Shown here: positions 23,922 through 29,396 of the stretch, piece after piece
How positions within the stretch are numbered: the stretch's first letter is position 1
How the letters are laid out: each line of letters starts with the position of its first letter
DNA from: Anaerofustis sp.
GTDB taxonomy: Bacteria > Bacillota > Clostridia > Eubacteriales > Anaerofustaceae
Reading direction: 5' to 3'
Assembly (NCBI RefSeq): GCF_019420015.1
Contig: NZ_JAHZIA010000030.1
Coordinates: forward strand, 1 to 29,396
Length of the DNA: 29,396 nucleotides
Notes under the pieces: model-generated
What the model saw: only the letters and a program-made list of their open reading frames with translations
Told to the model about the DNA's origin: nothing
Database searches by the model: none
Made by a program: the position numbers and the translations under genes

Positions 23922-24533
23922 TTATTCTAATACATCCAAATTTTCAAGATATTTTCTTATATCTTTATTTAAACTTTCAAATTTACATTTTATTTCTCTT
24001 GTCCTTTTAAAGTCTTTTCTTTCAGGTTCTCTATCCTTTTTGCTTAATAATTCATATGATGCATTCCATCTTTGCGCATAAACATCCAGTTGCATATGAC
24101 ATAATTGTAATATTGTTTTATATTCATTATAAAAACTTTCGGGAATAAAAGGAATGTTTCCTCTTAAACAGCTACATGATACGTTATATGATTCAGTAGC
24201 TTCTTTATGTATTTTTCGCTCATATTTATCTATTTTTTCCTCACTATCAAAGATGGGAACATTTGCCATACCATATGGTATTAATATATAAATCTTATCT
24301 GTCAAATCATTAAAATTTCTCGTTAACTCTCTATAAAGTGAAAATTCCAAATCAAATTTTGTTTTACTTATATAATTTTTTCTTTCATTTTGACTTTTTT
24401 TATCTTCCAGTGTTTTATCGAAAGAGCATTGAATTCTTTTTACAACAAAATCGCTTACGGATGGAATTAATAAAACCCCCAATGTACAAATAAGTGAAAA
24501 AAAAGATGTTATAAATTCTTTTAATAAATCCAA
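23922..24533 (-). CDS. Uncharacterised single-pass membrane protein, first gene of the restriction operon
   Basis: A 203-residue protein with one N-terminal hydrophobic helix (about residues 6-30) followed by a basic stretch and a long helical cytoplasmic part (FDKTLEDKKSQNERKNYISK near 38-57, then LYRELTRNFNDLTDKIYILIP). I know proteins of this outline (membrane anchor, then a charged KxxYISKxxFDxEFxxYREL-like segment) as recurrent uncharacterised neighbours of restriction genes, but I have no family name or function. The start is TTG 24533, the only start that keeps the anchor; AGAGG lies 9 bases upstream. It is the first gene after the operon promoter, and its stop is 14 bases before mod. 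A role in the defence system is inferred from position only. Confidence 0.8.
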   Translation of the reverse strand: MDLLKEFITSFFSLICTLGVLLIPSVSDFVVKRIQCSFDKTLEDKKSQNERKNYISKTKFDLEFSLYRELTRNFNDLTDKIYILIPYGMANVPIFDSEEKIDKYERKIHKEATESYNVSCSCLRGNIPFIPESFYNEYKTILQLCHMQLDVYAQRWNASYELLSKKDREPERKDFKRTREIKCKFESLNKDIRKYLENLDVLE

Positions 24534-24584
24534 TACATAATACCTCTCGTTCTTTATTTTAACTTTTTAAAACATTTCGATTTT

Positions 24585-24613
24585 ATTCTACACCAAATCC
24601 CAGACTTTGACAA
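24585..24613 (-). promoter_or_regulatory. Promoter of the type III restriction operon
   Basis: TTGTCA (24613-24608) and TAGAAT (24590-24585) at 17-base spacing, with TG just before the -10. About 40 bases around it match the promoter region of the DUF262 gene (26646-26674), so the two defence units appear to share control. Confidence 0.75.
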
Positions 24614-24628
24614 TAAAATATCAAAATA

Positions 24629-24660
24629 CAAAAAAAGACAGGAAAATATTTTCCTGTCTT
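24629..24660 (-). terminator. Terminator after the DUF262 gene
   Basis: AAGACAGGAAAAT and ATTTTCCTGTCTT are perfect 13-base arms (24635-24660), followed by a U-run on the minus strand. It separates the DUF262 gene from the restriction operon. Confidence 0.92.
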
Positions 24661-24732
24661 ATAAAAATTATTTTAATATAAATACTACATTTATTGTAAA
24701 ATAAATATTTTAATATAGCAAAATGAAAATGT

Positions 24733-26520
24733 TTAATCCGTCGCATTATTCTTTAAAACATTAAATGCTTCCTTAATTTTTAAAGCCATCAATTTTCGTC
24801 TTTCAATAAGGAAATCCTCATAGTCCATTTTCTCCCAGCCATGAGGCAAAGCGTTCTCTTCCTCCATTTCTTTTATCTGTTCGGCACTTCTGCCTTGACA
24901 AATTATGGGATAATACACATACGGCGCATCGTCTAAAATATCCATATTATCTTTCCAATCAATAAACGCATAATTTGCCATTTGATTAATTTTTCTATCA
25001 GTATACCCTTTGCTCTTTAAATAAGCTTTAGGGAACAAATGGTGCTTTTCCAATGATTTACGATTACCGTCAGTTCCCGTTTCAAATAATTTGGATAATA
25101 GTAGATTGCTTTTTGAAAATAGAACTTTTGCATTTAAAATATTCAGCGATGCAACGTATGCATTCCAAGCATTGTTGCCACGTCCTGATACAGCTAATCC
25201 CTCTCCCACTAAAGTAATATTAAAATAGTCATTAGTTAATCTTTCGCTTACTCTTGAAATCACAAAATCCTTATATTCTTCAAAAGTATGGAGTGCCTTA
25301 ATAACGTTAAGATGTTGTTCTGCAGTTGATTCAAATGATCCGGTATATAAAGATAACAGAGACGCATAGAAAAACCATAATGATGTCAAATGCATATTGT
25401 CATTATATGACGCATTAAATCTGTATTTTGCAATCAAATACATTGAATAAGTATAGTAGATTGCATTTACCGATAAAATCATATCACCCAAAAGATACCC
25501 TGCATTCATAATAGACTTTAAAAACTCATGCCAGTTATGAACATTAATAACATCCGGAAGTTTTTCTTTAAGTGTATTAAATCGCAGCTCTCTTAAATCT
25601 GCATCAATAACACCCTTCTTATCAAAGTCGGCACCTCTAAGAAGTTTATAACCGTATTTAAGTCTGGCTCTATTAAAACCATATGCCATCACAACTCTGA
25701 TAATATCCTGTGGTGATACTTCGGTTATCTGATTATATGATGTAACAGTATCTTTCTTAGGCTGCCTTGATTCTTGACTGAATTTTTCAATTTCTTTTCG
25801 TCCTTCATCCCAATAAAGAGACAAAAGGGTCAGAATAAAATCATTTTGCTTTAAGGCTACGCCACCGGAATTTACACGGACAAATATCTCGGATACGTCT
25901 TCTTCCTCTGCATTTGATTTAATGTCAAAAACGGGAAGTGAATGATTCTTCAAATTTCCTACCGCATTAATATTTTTTGATATCCTAGAACACTCCTCTT
26001 TTTCTAAATCATCACCTTTATTTTTGCGGTATCTTCTCAAATCTTCGATAAAAGTATTAATAAAGTCATACATATCATCCGTAGTAAATATATCACTTAT
26101 GTTATACACCCATTCCGGATCTTTTTTTGTTGCTTGATATCCTACTTCAAACTTATCCTGTAAGGGATTATAAGATATTACTATTGATTTCTCTTCATAT
26201 TTAGAGTTAATAACCTTTTTCCCCTTAATAACTGCATAAAGAGATGTAAGCCTCTGCTGTCCATCAATAATAACTTCCTTCGGAGAATCATAACTGTGAA
26301 ACTCGGTACCAATAGTTTTTTTCTTATCTAAAGTTGGACACTCCCATAACATAAGATAACCAATAGGATATCCTCTCATCATTGAATCAAAAAGATCTCG
26401 AACTTTTGCATCTTTCCAAATAAACGGACGTTGTAATTCCGGGAGTCCCAATTCTCCTGTATCAATTTTTTCTATTAGCTGATTTACTGTCAGCGTTGTA
26501 TTACTAAATATTTGCTCCAT
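24733..26520 (-). CDS. DUF262/DUF1524 protein, GmrSD-like restriction-type defence protein
   Basis: A 595-residue soluble protein with the fused layout of GmrSD-type enzymes. The N-terminal DUF262 domain shows LPELQRPFIW at 26-35 and IIDGQQRLTSL near 84-94, whose DGQQR is the ParB/Srx-type nucleotide-binding motif. The C-terminal DUF1524 domain shows the HNH-type LEKHHLFPKAYL (His493, His494) and a later NYAFIDWKDN. GmrSD is a nucleotide-dependent type IV restriction enzyme that cuts modified phage DNA; related fusions also occur in phosphorothioation-linked and BREX defence. Both key motifs are intact, so activity is plausible. It has its own promoter and terminator and lies between a tRNA cluster and a type III restriction operon. 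GGGAGA precedes the ATG. Target specificity cannot be told. Confidence 0.92.
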   Translation of the reverse strand: MEQIFSNTTLTVNQLIEKIDTGELGLPELQRPFIWKDAKVRDLFDSMMRGYPIGYLMLWECPTLDKKKTIGTEFHSYDSPKEVIIDGQQRLTSLYAVIKGKKVINSKYEEKSIVISYNPLQDKFEVGYQATKKDPEWVYNISDIFTTDDMYDFINTFIEDLRRYRKNKGDDLEKEECSRISKNINAVGNLKNHSLPVFDIKSNAEEEDVSEIFVRVNSGGVALKQNDFILTLLSLYWDEGRKEIEKFSQESRQPKKDTVTSYNQITEVSPQDIIRVVMAYGFNRARLKYGYKLLRGADFDKKGVIDADLRELRFNTLKEKLPDVINVHNWHEFLKSIMNAGYLLGDMILSVNAIYYTYSMYLIAKYRFNASYNDNMHLTSLWFFYASLLSLYTGSFESTAEQHLNVIKALHTFEEYKDFVISRVSERLTNDYFNITLVGEGLAVSGRGNNAWNAYVASLNILNAKVLFSKSNLLLSKLFETGTDGNRKSLEKHHLFPKAYLKSKGYTDRKINQMANYAFIDWKDNMDILDDAPYVYYPIICQGRSAEQIKEMEEENALPHGWEKMDYEDFLIERRKLMALKIKEAFNVLKNNATD

Positions 26521-26645
26521 TCAATAATCTCCCATTTATTGATATGTTTTATGATTACTCAATTATTCATTCATACCCATTCATTAAAAATCATAATTAA
26601 AATTTATATGTAACTTATGGGTTAAATATATATCATACTATTTTT

Positions 26646-26674
26646 ATTTTACAATAAATCCAGAATTTTGATAA
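26646..26674 (-). promoter_or_regulatory. Promoter of the DUF262 gene
   Basis: TTATCA (26674-26669) and TAAAAT (26651-26646) at 17-base spacing, in a block about 80 percent identical to the restriction-operon promoter. It leaves an untranslated leader of about 120 bases. That leader contains several very short ATG-starting frames (ATGAATGGGTATGAATGAATAA), whose meaning is unknown. Confidence 0.6.
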
Positions 26675-26739
26675 TAAAATAAAAATACCTTGTTTAATAG
26701 TTATATAATATCTCGTAACAAGCTATTTTTTTATATAAT

Positions 26740-26761
26740 AAAAAAACAGCCTAAGCTGTTT
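26740..26761 (-). terminator. Terminator of the tRNA operon
   Basis: AAACAGC pairs perfectly with GCTGTTT around a TTAG loop, followed by a U-run on the minus strand, 9 bases after the tRNA-Leu CCA end. Confidence 0.9.
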
Positions 26762-26769
26762 CATTCAAG

Positions 26770-26859
26770 TGGTGCCGAAGACCGGAATCGAACCGGTACG
26801 ATCGTATAAGGATCGCAGGATTTTAAGTCCTGTGCGTCTGCCAGTTCCGCCACTTCGGC
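26770..26859 (-). tRNA. tRNA-Leu (anticodon TAA)
   Basis: The acceptor stem is GCCGAAG/CTTCGGC, with encoded CCA. The anticodon stem-loop CAGGA-CTTAAAA-TCCTG gives anticodon TAA. A long variable arm and GGTTCGATTCC T-loop mark it as a class II leucine tRNA. Last of three co-transcribed tRNAs. It borders the defence region, but I found no copy of its 3' end at the other side of that region. Confidence 0.97.
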
Positions 26860-26865
26860 ATTGTA

Positions 26866-26940
26866 TGGAGCGAAAGACGAGATTCGAACTCGCGACCCTC
26901 GCCTTGGCAAGGCGATGCTCTACCACTGAGCCACTTTCGC
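26866..26940 (-). tRNA. tRNA-Gly (anticodon GCC)
   Basis: The acceptor stem is GCGAAAG/CTTTCGC, with encoded CCA. The anticodon loop TTGCCAA sits on stem CGCC/GGCG. The T-loop GTTCGAATC is normal. Six bases separate it from tRNA-Leu. Confidence 0.97.
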
Positions 26941-26946
26941 ATATAA

Positions 26947-27022
26947 TGGTGGTCGCAATAGGGCTCGAACCTATGACCCCCTGCTTGTAAGGCAGGTGCT
27001 CTCCCAGCTGAGCTATGCGACC
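26947..27022 (-). tRNA. tRNA-Val (anticodon TAC)
   Basis: The acceptor stem is GGTCGCA/TGCGACC, with encoded CCA. The anticodon stem-loop CCTGC-CTTACAA-GCAGG gives anticodon TAC. It is the first gene of the three-tRNA operon. Confidence 0.97.
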
Positions 27023-27033
27023 AAGCACGATAT

Positions 27034-27062
27034 AGTATAAAACAATTACCCCGTTTTGTCAA
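27034..27062 (-). promoter_or_regulatory. Promoter of the tRNA operon
   Basis: A near-consensus promoter: TTGACA (27062-27057), 17-base spacer, TATACT (27039-27034). It lies 12 bases before the tRNA-Val 5' end, as expected for a short 5' leader. Confidence 0.9.
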
Positions 27063-27158
27063 TATTTTTCAAAAAAAATTTTATAATCAAAATAAAATAT
27101 TAATATTTTTGTCGTATGAATTAAAAACAAAAAATGACAAAAATTTACAAATAAAATA

Positions 27159-27186
27159 TTGATTTATGCATTAAAATAAATATAAT
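27159..27186 (+). promoter_or_regulatory. Plus-strand promoter of a candidate small RNA
   Basis: TTGATT (27159-27164) and a perfect TATAAT (27181-27186) with a 16-base spacer. The expected start of transcription, about 27192, falls exactly at the first base of a perfect hairpin. No ORF with a ribosome binding site follows before the terminator. Confidence 0.65.
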
Positions 27187-27191
27187 AGAAA

Positions 27192-27297
27192 AGAAGCAAT
27201 TGCTTCTTTTTAAAACCTTAAACTTGTAAATTCTTAACCGACTACCCTTTTTAAGAAAATACAAGGAAAGACACTCTTTATGAGTGTCTTTTTCATT
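27192..27297 (+). ncRNA. Candidate small regulatory RNA of about 105 nucleotides
   Basis: Three stems lie in a row between a promoter and a U-run. First, AAGAAGC-AATT-GCTTCTT at the 5' end. Second, a long stem pairing CTTGTA-AA-TTCTTAA (27223-27237) with TTAAGAA-AA-TACAAG (27251-27265), with a symmetric AA/AA internal loop and a 13-base apical loop CCGACTACCCTTT. Third, a terminator AAAGACACTC-TTTAT-GAGTGTCTTT (27267-27291) followed by T-rich sequence. The C-rich apical loop could pair with G-rich ribosome binding sites, as in several Firmicutes small RNAs. It matches no family that I can name. No protein frame fits the region. Confidence 0.55.
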
Positions 27298-27487
27298 TTA
27301 TTTTTTATTCAAAATTATCGTAATTAATTTAACCTGATATGTATTATAATTTTTTTATCGGATATTTAATACCCCCAGTAATTTTCATAACTTTTATTCT
27401 GCTTAATCCCATTAAAAATAATATATGTTATACCGTTTAAAAGAAAACAATAAAATTTTAAAATATATAAAGAAAGGAATTTTTTAT

Positions 27488-27742
27488 ATGAATGAAAAAA
27501 TTTTTAATGACATAAGTTTCAGATTAATAGGATACATAAACAATATTATCGGACTAGAAAATCTTTTAATATTTAATGAAAATAAATCGGATAAAAAAAG
27601 AATAACGAAAAAAATCAATATATACTACGACTTCATAAATAAAGAATTAAAACCCTTAAAAGAAGAAAATATTGATATATTAACCGCATTTTCCTTTATG
27701 AAAGGAGAATACGGAAGAATACTGAAAAAAGCAATGTCCTAA
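27488..27742 (+). CDS. Hypothetical protein (84 residues)
   Basis: I do not recognise this protein. From ATG 27488 it is 84 residues, lysine- and isoleucine-rich, predicted all-helical with no membrane segment (MNEKIFNDISFRLIGYINN…TAFSFMKGEYGRILKKAMS). I chose this ATG over the one at 27425, which would add 21 residues, because AAAGAAAGGA stands 8-9 bases upstream. It is one of only two protein genes on the plus strand in this window and lies downstream of the candidate small RNA's terminator. No strong promoter is visible; a lone TATAAT lies near 27343. The terminator at its 3' side belongs mainly to the convergent feoB. Confidence 0.55.
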   Translation: MNEKIFNDISFRLIGYINNIIGLENLLIFNENKSDKKRITKKINIYYDFINKELKPLKEENIDILTAFSFMKGEYGRILKKAMS

Positions 27743-27770
27743 CAAAAATATTAAAATATAAAAACTAACA

Positions 27771-27801
27771 AAAAAGAAGTAACGGAAAAATCCATTACCT
27801 C
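27771..27801 (-). terminator. Terminator after feoB
   Basis: On the minus strand GAGGTAATGGA pairs with TCCGTTACTTC over 11 positions (two G-U pairs), followed by a U-run. It begins at the feoB stop codon. Confidence 0.88.
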
Positions 27802-29396
27802 TACAAAAATAAATTATAAACCAAGTTAGTAAACATACAAAGAAATATACCGCATAAAGTAGGAATAATAAAAGCCAAAAAAGTCCATTTTATACTTTTC
27901 GTTTCACTTTTTATCGTCATCAATGTAGTCGCACATGGAAAATGCAAAAGAGTAAACAACATAACATTTATCGCCGTTAATATTGTCCATCCGTTACCAA
28001 TCAAAATTTTACCTATTTCCATAGTACTTTCCATATCTACCATAGTTCCCTTCCCCAAATAACACATAAGTATTATAGGAAGTACTATCTCATTTGCAGG
28101 AATACCAAGTATGAATGCTGTGAGAATATAACCGTCAAGTCCCATCAGTTTTGCGAAAGGATCAAGAAAACTTGCAATACATGAAAGTACACTTACATCC
28201 CCTATCATAACATTAGCCATCAACCATATAACCATACCGGCAGGAGCTGCAAAAACAACGGCTCTTCCTAAAACATATAAAGTCCTGTCAAATATAGATC
28301 TTATCAGTATCCTGCCTACTTGAGGCTTTCTGTAAGGAGGAAGTTCCAACGTCAAAGTACTTACCTCACCTTTTAACAAAGTCTTAGATAACACTTTTGA
28401 TATAAACAAAGTAAAAAACATACCAAGAAGAACTACACCCAAAACAGCTAAAGTAGAAAGAAATGAATTTCCAAAACCGACTCCAACACCACCGATAAAT
28501 ATCGAAGAAACCACTATCAAAAAAGGAAATCTTCCGTTGCAAGGTACAAAAGAATTGGTAAGGATAGCAAGAAGCCTTTCTCTATTTGTATTTATTATTC
28601 TGCAGCCTATTACTCCGGCGGCATTGCATCCAAACCCCATACATGTGGTAAGAGCCTGCTTCCCCGACGCACAAGCTTTCTTAAAATATTTATCCAAGTT
28701 AAAAGCTATTCTCGGCAAATAACCGAGATCTTCCATTATAGTAAAAAGCGGGAAAAATATAGCCATAGGAGGAAGCATCACACTGACCACCCATGAAAGA
28801 GTGTTATACATTCCGTCTATCAACACTCCCTTCAAAAACAAAGGTGCATTTACATAATCAAAAAAAGCATATAACCTATCTCCTAAATACTCAAAAAAAG
28901 ATGATAACCAAGAAGAAGGATAATTCGCACCTGAAATCGTAATCCAAAATATCAATCCTAAAAATCCCAACATAATAGGTATTCCAAAAATTTTGGAAGT
29001 TAAAATTTTATCCAGCTTACGATCCTTTTCATTATAATCTCTGTTTTCATATTCCAATATATCCAAACATATATTCTCATTATTTTCCAGTATTCTGCTC
29101 ACTATATTATCCCGAAAATTACCGGGAGTAATATTATGCATCATTAAATCGGTTCTTACTTCTCTTAGAACTTTTTTAATAGATTTTATATTTTTTAAAT
29201 CCGTTTCCAAAAATTCATCTATACTTTTAATTATTCTTTCGTCATCATCCATCAGTTTAAGAGCAATCCATCTATACAAATATGTATACTTAATAATATT
29301 TTCCTTTTCAAGCTCTTTAACTATTTTTTCTATATTTCTTTCTATATGCTCATTATATTTTATACATTTGGGATTTACGGATATTTTATTTGTACA
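27801..29396 (-). CDS. feoB: Ferrous iron transport protein B, C-terminal part; 5' end outside window
   Basis: The membrane GTPase-coupled transporter that brings Fe2+ into the cell. All 532 visible codons are open to the right edge, so the N-terminal G domain is cut off. The visible part begins with the helical linker after the G domain (NPKCIKYNEHIERNIEKI…). The transmembrane gate region follows, with the conserved CMGFGCNAAGVIGCRI, SFVPCNGRFPFL and LGIPANEIVLPIILM motifs and about eight hydrophobic helices. The in-frame TTG at 29279 is not a real start. FeoA is not in the window and would be expected upstream (to the right). Iron supply fits the iron-sulfur enzymes nearby such as NifJ. A terminator directly follows the TAG stop. 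Confidence 0.95.
   Translation of the reverse strand, partial: CTNKISVNPKCIKYNEHIERNIEKIVKELEKENIIKYTYLYRWIALKLMDDDERIIKSIDEFLETDLKNIKSIKKVLREVRTDLMMHNITPGNFRDNIVSRILENNENICLDILEYENRDYNEKDRKLDKILTSKIFGIPIMLGFLGLIFWITISGANYPSSWLSSFFEYLGDRLYAFFDYVNAPLFLKGVLIDGMYNTLSWVVSVMLPPMAIFFPLFTIMEDLGYLPRIAFNLDKYFKKACASGKQALTTCMGFGCNAAGVIGCRIINTNRERLLAILTNSFVPCNGRFPFLIVVSSIFIGGVGVGFGNSFLSTLAVLGVVLLGMFFTLFISKVLSKTLLKGEVSTLTLELPPYRKPQVGRILIRSIFDRTLYVLGRAVVFAAPAGMVIWLMANVMIGDVSVLSCIASFLDPFAKLMGLDGYILTAFILGIPANEIVLPIILMCYLGKGTMVDMESTMEIGKILIGNGWTILTAINVMLFTLLHFPCATTLMTIKSETKSIKWTFLAFIIPTLCGIFLCMFTNLVYNLFL

Noticed and set aside
26765..27062. Several protein-length frames on both strands (for example a product starting MLGRIAQLGEHLPY)
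   Set aside because: They are translations of the tRNA-Val, tRNA-Gly and tRNA-Leu genes, a well-known annotation artefact.
1..29396. CRISPR arrays, rRNA genes, transposases, prophage genes
   Set aside because: I looked for regularly spaced repeats, rRNA signatures and mobile-element proteins on both strands and saw none.

Overview
This window comes from a strongly AT-rich, low-GC Gram-positive anaerobe, most likely a member of Bacillota class Clostridia (Peptostreptococcaceae or Tissierellales-like). The reasons are the single-polypeptide pyruvate:ferredoxin oxidoreductase, the gap-pgk-tpiA-gpmI cluster, the paired short ChrA proteins, the YtrA-type GntR/ABC operon, AGGAGG-type ribosome binding sites and many U-tailed hairpin terminators. 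I cannot name the genus from sequence alone. Almost every gene lies on the minus strand, so the window reads from right to left.

Layout from left to right. 1-1529 is the 5' part of an ABC-F ATPase gene, preceded by a well-formed leader: strong promoter, 34-codon leader peptide, hairpins and an intrinsic terminator (1669-1938). 1973-3081 encodes a two-subunit chromate-type transporter. 3413-8048 is the lower-glycolysis cluster gap, pgk, tpiA, gpmI, with a strong terminator-like hairpin between gap and pgk. 8436-11339 holds a GNAT acetyltransferase, serC and a DUF1015 protein. 11705-12004 is a plus-strand orphan gene. 12058-13938 is a GntR/ABC-transporter operon with a large palindromic operator on its promoter. 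14229-17741 is nifJ.

18061-26520 is a defence region: a type III restriction-modification operon (res, mod) with two uncharacterised membrane proteins built into it, then a DUF262/DUF1524 (GmrSD-like) protein with its own promoter. The promoters of the two defence units are near copies of each other. The mod gene carries an in-frame amber codon. The region abuts a tRNA-Leu/Gly/Val cluster (26770-27022). Beyond it are a strong candidate for a small structured RNA (about 27192-27297), an 84-codon hypothetical gene and the 3' part of feoB, which runs off the right edge.

Working together: gap/pgk/tpiA/gpmI with nifJ form the lower glycolysis-to-acetyl-CoA route of an anaerobe; serC draws 3-phosphoglycerate carbon into serine; feoB supplies iron for iron-sulfur enzymes such as NifJ. 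The most unusual parts are the embedded membrane proteins and shared promoters of the defence island, the interrupted mod, the candidate small RNA and the ABC-F leader.
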